Source: Proteobacteria bacterium SG_bin5
GTDB lineage: Bacteria > Pseudomonadota > Alphaproteobacteria > Sphingomonadales > Sphingomonadaceae
DNA: 41,978 bases
Direction of reading: 5' to 3'
NCBI GenBank assembly: GCA_002083475.1
Contig: LWDI01000093.1
Location: 1-41,978, forward strand
Shown: positions 23,470-31,531 of the stretch, piece by piece
Layout: each line of letters begins with the position of its first letter
How positions within the stretch are numbered: position 1 is the first letter of the stretch
The notes under the pieces: model-generated
Told to the model about the DNA's origin: nothing
The model's input: the letters and a program-made list of their open reading frames with translations, nothing else
Databases searched by the model: none
Position numbers and translations under genes: made by a program

Positions 23470-24564
23470 ATGTTCCGTTTGATCGTCGCGCTGTTGCTCG
23501 GTCTCGCCGCCGCCGGCCCCGCCTGGGCCGAGCGGGTGAAGGACCTGGGCAGCTTCCAGGGCATTCGCACCAACCAGCTCACCGGCTATGGCATCGTCGT
23601 CGGCCTGCCGGGTACGGGCGACGACAATTTGGAATATACCGTCCAATCGATGAAGGCGGTCGCCTCGCGCTTCGGCTTGCAACTGCCCGCCGGGATCAAT
23701 CCCGCGCTCAAGAACGCCGCCGCCGTGCTGGTGACGGCGGAACTGCCGCCCTTCGCCAAGCCGGGGCAGCGGATCGACGTGACGGTCGCCGCGCTCGGCC
23801 GCGCCAAATCCTTGCGCGGCGGCGCGCTGATCCTCACCCCGCTGCAAGGCGCCGACGGCCAGATCTACGCGATGGCGCAGGGCAATCTCGCGGTCGGCGG
23901 GTTGGGCGCGGAAGGCGCCGACGGATCGAAGATCGTCGTCAACGTCCCCTCCTCGGGCCGCATCCCCGAAGGCGCGAGCGTCGAGCGCGCGGTCGAGACG
24001 GGGTTCGAGAATAGCCCGGTGCTGACTTTCAACCTGATGCGCGCCGATTTCACGACCGCGCAAAGCGTGGCGGCGGCGATCAACGCGCGGTTGGGGCCGG
24101 GGCGCGCGCAAGCGGTCGACGCGGTGTCGATCGCGATCGCCGCGCCCGGCGGCGCCGATGTGCGCGCGCAATTGATGAGCGCGATCGAGAATCTCACCGT
24201 CACCCCGGCGGAGCCCGCCGCGCGGGTGATCGTCAACGCGCGCACCGGCACGGTCGTCATCAATTCGGCGGTGCGGCTGGGACCGGCGGCGGTGACCCAG
24301 GGCAAGCTCACCGTGCGCGTCGACGAATCGCAGCGCGTCAGCCAGCCGGCGCCGTTCAGCCAGGGCCAGACCGCGCTCGAGCAGCGCTCGGGCGTATCGG
24401 TCGGCGAGGAAGTGAAGCCCGTCTTCCTGCTCGCCCCCGGCCCCAAGCTCGCCGATGTGGTGAAGGCGATGAACGCGATCGGCGCCTCGCCCGCCGATCT
24501 GGTCGCGATCCTCGAGGCGCTGAAGGAAGCCGGCGCGCTCAAGGCCGAGTTGGTGATCCTGTGA
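23470..24564 (+). CDS. flgI: Flagellar P-ring protein FlgI
   Basis: Periplasmic ring subunit of 364 residues. It has a signal peptide (MFRLIVALLLGLAAAGPAWA) followed by RVKDLGSFQGIRTNQLTGYGIVVGLPGTGDD, the strict FlgI signature. GINPALKNAAAVLVTAELPPFAKPGQRIDVTV and NVPSSGRIPEGASVE are also typical. The C-terminus (LADVVKAMNAIGASPADLVAILEALKEAGALKAELVIL) is the conserved FlgI tail. Its stop overlaps the GTG of flgJ. FlgA (16059-16580) is its chaperone. Confidence 0.98.
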   Translation: MFRLIVALLLGLAAAGPAWAERVKDLGSFQGIRTNQLTGYGIVVGLPGTGDDNLEYTVQSMKAVASRFGLQLPAGINPALKNAAAVLVTAELPPFAKPGQRIDVTVAALGRAKSLRGGALILTPLQGADGQIYAMAQGNLAVGGLGAEGADGSKIVVNVPSSGRIPEGASVERAVETGFENSPVLTFNLMRADFTTAQSVAAAINARLGPGRAQAVDAVSIAIAAPGGADVRAQLMSAIENLTVTPAEPAARVIVNARTGTVVINSAVRLGPAAVTQGKLTVRVDESQRVSQPAPFSQGQTALEQRSGVSVGEEVKPVFLLAPGPKLADVVKAMNAIGASPADLVAILEALKEAGALKAELVIL

Positions 24565-24908
24565 GCGCGCCGCTCGCCCCCCGCCCCGCCGCGCCGCTCG
24601 CCACCCCGGGCGCGCGCCCGATCGGCTCCGACACGAGCCGGCTCGCGAATCGCGCGAATCTGGAGGCCGCCGGCCGCCAGTTCGAGCAGGTGTTCGTGCA
24701 GATGATGGTCAAATCGATGCGCCAGACGCACCTCGCCGAGGATATTTTCGGCAGCAAGGCGCTCGATACCTTTCGCGACATGCAGGACGAAAAGCTCGCC
24801 GCCGCAATGACTTCGGCCAAGCCGCTGGGTATCGGCAAGGCGGTGGTCGATTTTCTGGCGAAAGCGCAACCCGATCTTAACGCTGCCGGTGACAAAGCCG
24901 TGCCATGA
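24561..24908 (+). CDS. flgJ: Rod-binding protein FlgJ, N-terminal domain only
   Basis: A 115-residue protein matching only the rod-binding half of enterobacterial FlgJ: AGRQFEQVFVQMMVKSMRQTHLAEDIFGSKALDTFRDMQDEKLAAAMTSAKPLGIGKAVVDFL. The muramidase domain (about 150 residues in gammaproteobacteria) is missing without sign of a frameshift, since flgK starts by an overlap. This short form is usual in alphaproteobacteria, where a separate lytic enzyme is used; here that is most probably the SLT protein at 14227-15078. The GTG start overlaps the flgI stop (GTGA). Confidence 0.93.
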   Translation: MSAPLAPRPAAPLATPGARPIGSDTSRLANRANLEAAGRQFEQVFVQMMVKSMRQTHLAEDIFGSKALDTFRDMQDEKLAAAMTSAKPLGIGKAVVDFLAKAQPDLNAAGDKAVP

Positions 24909-26248
24909 GCGATTTGCTGGCCATCGGAGCGAGCGGTTTGCGCGCCTATCAGGCGGCGCTCACCACCGTGTCCGACAACATCGCCAACGCCTCGACGCCG
25001 GGCTATGCGCGGCGGGCGGTGCAGCTCGCCGAAAACACCTCGACCAACGGCGTGCTCGCGCAGGAACGCTCGACGATCGGCAACGGCGTCGCGGTGGTGG
25101 GCGTGCAGCGCCTGTCCGAGGATTTGCGCAACGACGCGGTGCGCTCGACCGGCGCCGATCTCGCCAAGACCGAATCGAGCATCACCTGGCTCTCGCGAAT
25201 CCAGGATGCGCTCACCGGCAACCAGCTGGGCGGGCGGCTCACCGAATTCTTCAACGCCGCCAAGGGCGTCGCCGCCGACCCCACTTCCTCGCCCGCGCGC
25301 ACCGCGTTCCTCGAAGCCGGCACCAGCATCGCGACCGCGTTTCAGACGACCGCGCGCTCGATCCACCAAGTGACGACCGATCTCGACGCGACCGCGCAAA
25401 GTTCGATCGATCAGCTCAACCGGCTGGGCGTGACGCTTGCCAAGGTCAACGAAGGCCTCGGCCGCGCCCAGCCCGGCACCACCGCCCAGGCGCAATTGCT
25501 CGACCAGCGCGACAAGGCGCTCGAGGAATTGAGCGCGATCAGCGACATCGCGGTGAGCTATCGCGACGGCGGCCGCGTCGACGTGGCGCTGGGCGGCGTC
25601 AACGGGGCGAAGCTCGTCTCCGGCGTCACCTCGGGCACCGCGAGCTATGTGCGCAATGCCGCCGGCACGGTGTCGTTCGCGATGCTGCTCGGCGGGCAGA
25701 CGAGCGCGATCCAGCCCAATGGCGGCGCGCTCGCCGGCATCGTCGAGGGCGCGCAGCGCATCGCCGACGCGCGCACCAAGCTGGGCGACATTGCCAGCGG
25801 CTTCGTCGCCGGCGTCAATCAAATCCAGGCGCAGGGCGATGATCTGGACGGCAATCCCGGCCAGCCGATGTTCACCCAGGCCAGCGATCCGACCAATTTT
25901 TCGCTGTCGCTCACCAGCTGGCGCGGGGTCGCCGCCGCCGCGCGGGGCGCGGGCACGCGCGACAATGGCAACGCGATCGCGCTCCAGACGCTGCGCGCGA
26001 GCGGCGGGTTCGAAGCCGATGCGACCAGCCTCGTCTCGGACAATGCCGCGACGCTCTCGGGCCGCCAGCAAGTCGCCGACGCGCAAGGCGCGATCCATGA
26101 CGGCGCGGTGAACGCGCGCGACGCGGTTTCGGGGGTCAATCTCGATACCGAAGGGGTCGAGCTGCTGCGCTTCCAGCAAGCCTATCAAGCCTCGGCGCGG
26201 GTGATCCAGGTCGCGCGCGAGACGCTGCAATCGCTGCTGGCGGTGTAA
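24905..26248 (+). CDS. flgK: Hook-filament junction protein FlgK (HAP1)
   Basis: First junction protein between hook and filament, 447 residues. The N-terminal axial motif is IGASGLRAYQAALTTVSDNIANASTPGYARRAVQLAE. It continues with the FlgK helical region (EFFNAAKGVAADPTSSPARTAFLEAGTSIATAFQTTARSIHQ) and AQAQLLDQRDKALEELSAISDIAVSYRDGGRVDVALGG. The C-terminus SGVNLDTEGVELLRFQQAYQASARVIQVARETLQSLLAV is the standard HAP1 end. The start overlaps flgJ by ATGA. FlgN is the expected export chaperone. Confidence 0.97.
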   Translation: MSDLLAIGASGLRAYQAALTTVSDNIANASTPGYARRAVQLAENTSTNGVLAQERSTIGNGVAVVGVQRLSEDLRNDAVRSTGADLAKTESSITWLSRIQDALTGNQLGGRLTEFFNAAKGVAADPTSSPARTAFLEAGTSIATAFQTTARSIHQVTTDLDATAQSSIDQLNRLGVTLAKVNEGLGRAQPGTTAQAQLLDQRDKALEELSAISDIAVSYRDGGRVDVALGGVNGAKLVSGVTSGTASYVRNAAGTVSFAMLLGGQTSAIQPNGGALAGIVEGAQRIADARTKLGDIASGFVAGVNQIQAQGDDLDGNPGQPMFTQASDPTNFSLSLTSWRGVAAAARGAGTRDNGNAIALQTLRASGGFEADATSLVSDNAATLSGRQQVADAQGAIHDGAVNARDAVSGVNLDTEGVELLRFQQAYQASARVIQVARETLQSLLAV

Positions 26249-26249
26249 G

Positions 26250-27164
26250 ATGCTCGTCAGCACCAATCTCTTCTACCAGCGGATCAACGGCCAGCTCGGC
26301 GACCTCAACGAGCGGGCGCAATCGCTGCAGACCCAGCTTTCGACCGGCAAGCGGCTGCAGGCGCCGTCCGACGATCCCAGCGCCTATCGCCGCGTGCAGC
26401 GGCTCAACCAGGCCGGCGCCGACGACAAGGCGTGGAGCGCCAACGTCGATCTGGCGGGCGGCATTCTCGATCAGGCCGATACCACGCTCGGCAACGTCAA
26501 CACCGTGTTCCAGCGCGCGCTCGAGCTGACGCTCCAGGGCAATGCCGGCACTTTGTCCGACGGCGACCGCAAGGTGATCGCGACTCAGTTGCGCGGCGTG
26601 CTCGACGATCTGTTCACCAGCGCCAACGCGCGCGACGCGCGCGGCCAGCCGCTGTTCGGCGCGGCGACCGGCGACACGGCGGTGACGCGCGACGCGAGCG
26701 GCCGCGTGAGCTTCACCGGCACCGGCGACCCCGCCGCGATCCCGATCGCCGACGGCATCAGCCTACGCGTGAGCGAAAGCGCCGAAAAGATCTTCGGCAA
26801 CCTGCCCGACGGCAATGGCGGCACGACCGATATTTTCGCGGCGATCAGCGCCTATGCCGATGCGCTCGACAGCGGCGCCGCCGTGCCGCAAACCGCCGCC
26901 AAGACGATCGATATTTTGAAGGCGGCGGGCGACCAGATCAGCGCGGTGCGCGGCTCGATCGGCGCGCGCGCGGCGCGGATCGAGCTCGAAAAGGGCCGGC
27001 TCGACGATGTCGCGGTCAGCCGCCAAAATGATCTCGACAGCCTGGAGGGTACCGACGTGCAGGGCACGATCCTCCAGCTGCAAAAGACGATGACCATTTT
27101 GCAGGCGACCCAGGCGAGCGTCGCCAAGCTGACCTCGCTCAACCTGTTCGACTATATCCGCTGA
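26250..27164 (+). CDS. flgL: Hook-filament junction protein FlgL (HAP3)
   Basis: Second junction protein, flagellin-related, 304 residues. The N-terminal coiled domain is SLQTQLSTGKRLQAPSDDPSAYRRVQRLNQAG, with the flagellin-type ST(G)K.L..PSDDP motif. The C-terminal coiled domain is GDQISAVRGSIGARAARIELEKGRLDDVAVSRQNDLDSLEGTDVQGTILQLQKTMTILQATQASVAKLTSLNLFDYIR, matching flagellin's end. It starts one base after flgK's stop and closes the flg operon. No flagellin gene is in the window. A palindromic repeat follows about 26 bp on. Confidence 0.96.
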   Translation: MLVSTNLFYQRINGQLGDLNERAQSLQTQLSTGKRLQAPSDDPSAYRRVQRLNQAGADDKAWSANVDLAGGILDQADTTLGNVNTVFQRALELTLQGNAGTLSDGDRKVIATQLRGVLDDLFTSANARDARGQPLFGAATGDTAVTRDASGRVSFTGTGDPAAIPIADGISLRVSESAEKIFGNLPDGNGGTTDIFAAISAYADALDSGAAVPQTAAKTIDILKAAGDQISAVRGSIGARAARIELEKGRLDDVAVSRQNDLDSLEGTDVQGTILQLQKTMTILQATQASVAKLTSLNLFDYIR

Positions 27165-27190
27165 GGCAGGCGCGGCGGACGCCCGAAGCG

Positions 27191-27292
27191 CTTCCCCGGC
27201 GCAGGCCGGGGCCTAGCATCGCGCCGGGTAGCTCGCCCGAGCGCGCCAGTTGGAACCGTGACGCGGCTGGGCCCCGGCCTGCGCTGGGGAAG
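27191..27292. repeat. Inverted repeat after flgL
   Basis: Arms 27191-27213 and 27270-27292 are complementary at 22 of 23 bases, with a 56-base spacer. Each arm also folds on itself through CCCCGGC..GCCGGGG-type pairing. It lies in the 201-bp gap between the convergent flgL and amidase genes and probably terminates transcription in both directions. Confidence 0.8.
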
Positions 27293-27365
27293 GAAATGGC
27301 AGCTAGCCTGGGGCGAGCAAGACGCGAGAGTCCGAAAATCCCGTCGCGCCCCCGAGCACCCGGCC

Positions 27366-28928
27366 TCACCGCGCCCCTTCCAACCCCGGGCCGACGTCCG
27401 CGCTCGGCAGATAGCGCGGCGCGACCCGCGCGCGCGCGGCTTGCTCGTAACCATGCCCCGCCCCCAGCAAGGCCGCCTCGCTATAAGGCTTGCCGATGAA
27501 CGACAGGCCGACCGGCAGCCCCTGCGCCAGCCCCATCGGCACGGTGAGGTGCGGATAGCCCGACACCGCCGGCAGCTCGCTCGCCGAGGGGCCGTTATAT
27601 TGATCGCCATAAACCGGATCGATCGGCCAGGCGGCGCCATAAGTGGGCGTCACGATGATCGTCGCGCTCGCCTTGGCAAGCATCGTGTCGAGCCCCTCGC
27701 GCGCGAGCCGCGCCGATTTGGCGCGCGCGCCGCGATATTCGTCGTCCAGCCCCGGCGTCGCCTCGGCCGCCTCGAAAATTTCCTGGCCGAAAAAGGGCAT
27801 TTCGGCGGCGGCATTGGCCTTGTCGAACGCGATCACCTCGGCGAGCGTGCGCGTCTTTACCGCCGCCGGGGTGGTGGCGAGATAGGCGTTCAGATCGGCT
27901 TTGAGCTCGCTCTTGAGCACGGAGAATTCCGCCTCGCCGAGCCCCTCGAGCTTGGGCCGCTCGACCTCGACCAGCACCGCGCCTTGTGCCTTCAGCACCG
28001 CGAGCGCCGCGTCGAAGCGCGCGGCCACCGGCGCGCTCATCCGCTCGGGGCGATAAACCGCGATCGTCAGTCCTTTGAGCGAGGCGCTGGCGAGCCCGGC
28101 GGCATAATCGGCGCGGTGGGCGTCGGCGTCCTTGGTCGCGGCGTCGGCGGGGTCGCTGCCGACCATCGCCGAGAACAGGATCGCCGCGTCCTTCACCGAT
28201 CGCGCCATCGGCCCCGGCGTATCCTGGCTATGGCTGATCGGCACGACATGGGTGCGGCTGACGAGCCCCAAGGTCGGCTTCAACCCCACCAGCCCGTTCA
28301 TCGCCGAGGGGCAGACGACCGAGCCATCGGTCTCGGTGCCCAGCGCCGCCGCCGCGAAACTCGCCGCCACCGCCGCGCCCGAGCCGCTCGACGAGCCGCA
28401 CGGCGTGCGATCGAGCGCATAGGGGTTGCGCACCTGCCCCCCGACCGCGCTCCAACCGCTGATCGAGGCAGTCGAGCGGATATTCGCCCATTCGCTCAAA
28501 TTGGTCTTGCCGAGGATCACCGCCCCGGCGGCGCGCAGCCGCGCGACGACCGGCGCGTCGCGCCCGGTGACATTGTCCTTCAGCGCCAGGCTGCCGGCGG
28601 TGGTCGGCAGCGGATCGGCGGTTTCGATATTGTCCTTGATAAGGATCGGAATCCCGTCGAGCGGCCCCAGGCGCTTGCCCGCCTTGCGCCGCGCGTCCGC
28701 CGCCTTGGCCTGGGCGATCGCCCGAGGGTTGGTCGCGATCACCGATCGCAGGCTCGGCCCCTTGCGGTCCATCGCGGCGATGCGGGCGAGATAGGCGCGC
28801 GTGATCGCCTCGCTCGACGCGCCCTTGGCGAGTTGCGCGCCGAGAGCGTCGATCGAGACTTCCTCGACGCTTTGCGCGCGCGCGGGCGCGGCCAAAAGCA
28901 GCAACGCCGCCGCGGCGACCATCTTCAT
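27366..28928 (-). CDS. Exported amidase (amidase-signature family)
   Basis: Amide hydrolase with the Ser-cisSer-Lys triad. The 520-residue product has a signal peptide (KMVAAAALLLLAAPARA). The triad is Lys98 in GIPILIKDN, cis-Ser179 in CGSSSGSGAA and nucleophile Ser203 in TDGSVVCPSA, with the usual 24-residue serine spacing. LVGLKPTLGLVSR and the C-terminal SGYPHLTVPMGLAQGLPVGLSFIGKPYSEAALL are typical. Export points to a periplasmic peptide, amino acid amide or xenobiotic substrate, not to the GatA tRNA function. The ATG at 28928 has GGGGGAGAA upstream. It is divergent from an acylase across 142 bp, so the two may share control. Confidence 0.92.
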   Translation of the reverse strand: MKMVAAAALLLLAAPARAQSVEEVSIDALGAQLAKGASSEAITRAYLARIAAMDRKGPSLRSVIATNPRAIAQAKAADARRKAGKRLGPLDGIPILIKDNIETADPLPTTAGSLALKDNVTGRDAPVVARLRAAGAVILGKTNLSEWANIRSTASISGWSAVGGQVRNPYALDRTPCGSSSGSGAAVAASFAAAALGTETDGSVVCPSAMNGLVGLKPTLGLVSRTHVVPISHSQDTPGPMARSVKDAAILFSAMVGSDPADAATKDADAHRADYAAGLASASLKGLTIAVYRPERMSAPVAARFDAALAVLKAQGAVLVEVERPKLEGLGEAEFSVLKSELKADLNAYLATTPAAVKTRTLAEVIAFDKANAAAEMPFFGQEIFEAAEATPGLDDEYRGARAKSARLAREGLDTMLAKASATIIVTPTYGAAWPIDPVYGDQYNGPSASELPAVSGYPHLTVPMGLAQGLPVGLSFIGKPYSEAALLGAGHGYEQAARARVAPRYLPSADVGPGLEGAR

Positions 28929-29070
28929 CGCATTCTCCCCCAAAAGCCTCTTTTCGCCGAGGAGCTTAGCGCGCGTCGGGCGATCGGCAAGGGGGCGGCG
29001 ACACCGACGCGGTTGCGGGCGACGCGCCCGGCGCTTAGCCTGAGCGCCAAAGCATCGGGGGAGGATCGTC

Positions 29071-31332
29071 ATGCGGCAATTGGCTTGGGGCATCGCGCTG
29101 CTCGCGCTCACCGGCGCCGCGCACGCCAAGCCGCGCTTCGCCGCGACCATCACCCGCACCAGCCATGGCATTCCGCATATCAAGGCGGCCGATTGGGGCG
29201 GCGCGGGCTATGGCGTGGGCTATGCCTATGCCGAGGACAATCTGTGCCTGATGGCCGAGGAATTCGCGACCGTGGCGGGGATGCGCAGCCTGTATTTCGG
29301 CGCGAAGAACAAGGCGGTGCTCGGCTTTCAGGAAATCGACAATCTGTCGAGCGACGTCTTCTTCCGCAGCCAAATCGACCTGCCCGCGCTCCGCAAGCGC
29401 TGGGCCGCGCGCCCGGCCAAGGAACGCGCGCTGCTCGCGGGCTATCTCGCCGGCTATAACCGCCGGCTGCGCGAGGTCGGCGCGGCGGCGCCCGAAGCGT
29501 GCCGGGGCAAGCCCTGGCTCAAGCCGATCACGCCGGACGATATGCTGCGCGTCGCGCAGAAGCAGTTGCTGCTCGCCAGCAGCCTGGCGCTCGCCCCCTA
29601 TATCGTGAACGCCGCGCCCCCGGGCAAAGCGGTGTCCGCCGCGCTGCCGCCGCTCGCGGACCCCCAGGAACGCAGCTTCGGCTCGAACGGCTGGGCGTTC
29701 GGCGGCGAGGCGACCGCGAACGGGCGCGGGTTGGTGATCGGCAACCCCCATTTCCCCTGGAACGGCCCGGCGCGCTTCTGGCAGATGCACATCACCATTC
29801 CGGGCGAGATCGACGTGATGGGCGTGGGGCTCGCCGGCACACCGCTGGTGACGCTCGGCTTCAACAAGGACATCGCCTGGACGCACACCGTCACCGCCGC
29901 GCAGCATTTCACCGTCTTCGAACTGCCCTTGGTGCCCGGCGACCCGACGCGCTATCTGGTCGACGGCAAGCCGGTGGCGATGGAAGCGCGCGCGATCACC
30001 GTGCCGACCGAGGCGGGGCCGGTGACGCGCACCGTCTACCACAGCCAGTACGGCGCGGTGCTCACCATCCCGTTGCTCGGCCTGGGCTGGACCGGCGAGC
30101 GCGCCTTCGCGATGCGCGACGCCAATGCCGATAACGATCGCATCCTCGCCGCCTGGATGGGGATCGGCAAGGCCCGGAACGTGGCGGAGGTCAAGGCGGC
30201 GGTGACGAGCACGCTCGGCATCCCCTGGGTCAACACCATCGCCGCGGATCGCGCGGGCCAGGCGCTCCATGCCGATGTGACCCCGGTGCCCAATGTCTCG
30301 GGCGAGAAGATCAAGGCCTGCGCGACGCCGCGCTCGGCTTCGGTCGCGAGCCGCTTCGTCCTGCTCGATGGCGGGCGCTCGGCGTGCGATTGGGACCAGG
30401 CGCCTGGCACCCCGCGCCCCGGGCTGATGCCGGCGGCCGACCAGGCGATTTGGGAGCGGCGCGATTATCTCGTCAATTCGAACGACAGCTATTGGCTGAG
30501 CAACGCGCGCGCGCCGTACAAGCAGCTTTCACCGATCCTGGGCGCCTGGGGCAGCGAGCGGACGCTGCGCACGCGATCGGGGCTGATCGAGACCGAGGCG
30601 CGGCTCGCCGGCGCCGACGGCTTGGGCGGCGCGAAGATCGACAATGCGATCGCCACGCAAATGGTCTTCGCGAACAAGTCGCTCGCGGCGCAATTGGCGC
30701 TTAAGGGCACGCTCGCGGCGTGCGCGGGCGATGCGGCGGTGGCGGCGCCCTGCGCCGCGCTCGCGCGCTGGGACGGGCGGTTCGACGTCGAGAGCCGGGG
30801 CGCGGCGCTGTTCCTCGCTTATTGGCCGCTGGTCGAAAAATTGCCCGGGCTATGGGGCACGCGCTTCGACCCCGCCGATCCGGTCAACACCCCGCGCGAT
30901 TTCCAGAGCGGCGGCGATATGGCGCCCAAGCTGCGCGCGGCGCTCGCCAAGGCGGCGGAGCAACTGACCAAACAAGGCATCGCGCTCGACGCGCGCTGGG
31001 GCGAGGTGCATTTCGCGCTGCGCGGCGCCGAGCGTATTCCGGTGCATGGCGGCTCGGGCGCACTCGGCGTGCTCAACGTCCAGCAGGCGCGCCCCGAGGC
31101 GGGCGGGCTCGTGCCCTTCCACGGCTCGAGCTATATCCAGGTGGTGAGCTTCGACGAGGCCGGCCCGGTGGCCGACGCGGTGCTCAGCTATTCGCAATCG
31201 ACCGATCCGGCCTCGGCCTTCTACGCCGATCAGACGCGGCTCTATTCGGCGAAGAAATGGGTGCGGCTGCCGTTCACGGCGGCGGCGATCAAGGCGGACG
31301 CGCGGGGGAAGGCGAGGGTAATTAGCGAATGA
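29071..31332 (+). CDS. Penicillin/acyl-homoserine-lactone acylase (PvdQ/QuiP-type Ntn hydrolase)
   Basis: A 753-residue periplasmic enzyme made as a precursor that self-cleaves into alpha and beta chains. A signal peptide (MRQLAWGIALLALTGAAHA) is followed by an alpha chain starting with ITRTSHGIPHIKAADWGGAGYGVGYAYAEDNLCLM. The nucleophile is Ser205 in FGSNGWAFGGEAT, the new N-terminus of the beta chain. NPHFPWNGPARFWQMHITIPGEIDVMGVGLAGTPLVTLGFNKDIAWTHTV is very close in style to PvdQ. The family cleaves acyl-homoserine lactones, fatty-acylated siderophore precursors or beta-lactams; which one cannot be told here. The start has GGGGGAGG. Its stop is four bases from the tRNA-derived attachment site. 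Confidence 0.92.
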   Translation: MRQLAWGIALLALTGAAHAKPRFAATITRTSHGIPHIKAADWGGAGYGVGYAYAEDNLCLMAEEFATVAGMRSLYFGAKNKAVLGFQEIDNLSSDVFFRSQIDLPALRKRWAARPAKERALLAGYLAGYNRRLREVGAAAPEACRGKPWLKPITPDDMLRVAQKQLLLASSLALAPYIVNAAPPGKAVSAALPPLADPQERSFGSNGWAFGGEATANGRGLVIGNPHFPWNGPARFWQMHITIPGEIDVMGVGLAGTPLVTLGFNKDIAWTHTVTAAQHFTVFELPLVPGDPTRYLVDGKPVAMEARAITVPTEAGPVTRTVYHSQYGAVLTIPLLGLGWTGERAFAMRDANADNDRILAAWMGIGKARNVAEVKAAVTSTLGIPWVNTIAADRAGQALHADVTPVPNVSGEKIKACATPRSASVASRFVLLDGGRSACDWDQAPGTPRPGLMPAADQAIWERRDYLVNSNDSYWLSNARAPYKQLSPILGAWGSERTLRTRSGLIETEARLAGADGLGGAKIDNAIATQMVFANKSLAAQLALKGTLAACAGDAAVAAPCAALARWDGRFDVESRGAALFLAYWPLVEKLPGLWGTRFDPADPVNTPRDFQSGGDMAPKLRAALAKAAEQLTKQGIALDARWGEVHFALRGAERIPVHGGSGALGVLNVQQARPEAGGLVPFHGSSYIQVVSFDEAGPVADAVLSYSQSTDPASAFYADQTRLYSAKKWVRLPFTAAAIKADARGKARVISE

Positions 31333-31335
31333 AAT

Positions 31336-31383
31336 TGGTCGGGACGACAGGATTCGAACCTGCGACCCCCACACCCCCAGTGT
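31336..31383 (-). other. Attachment site: 3' fragment of tRNA-Pro(GGG)
   Basis: On the minus strand the 48 bases run from the anticodon stem (ACACTGGGGGTGTG, anticodon GGG) through the T arm GCAGG-TTCGAAT-CCTGT to the acceptor CGTCCCG, discriminator A and encoded CCA at 31338-31336. The 5' half is absent: beyond 31383 the bases no longer pair with the anticodon stem or resemble a D arm. This is the pattern left when a tyrosine integrase inserts at the 3' end of a tRNA gene. The intact tRNA should be at the far end of the element, right of the window. Confidence 0.85.
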
Positions 31384-31531
31384 CGTGGCCGGTTTTTCTC
31401 GGAGTTTCCAGGCATTGGATCGGGCTGCCTAAAGCCTCGGAAATGCGGCACCGTTCCATGCCCGTTCTTGCTTGGGTTTGCGCCGGGTTTCCGGTAAAGT
31501 GCTTGCTATGTGATTGCTGCGAGTGATTGCC

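Noticed and set aside
31336..31383. Complete tRNA-Pro gene
   Set aside because: Only the part from the anticodon stem to CCA is present; the D arm and 5' acceptor strand are absent to the right.
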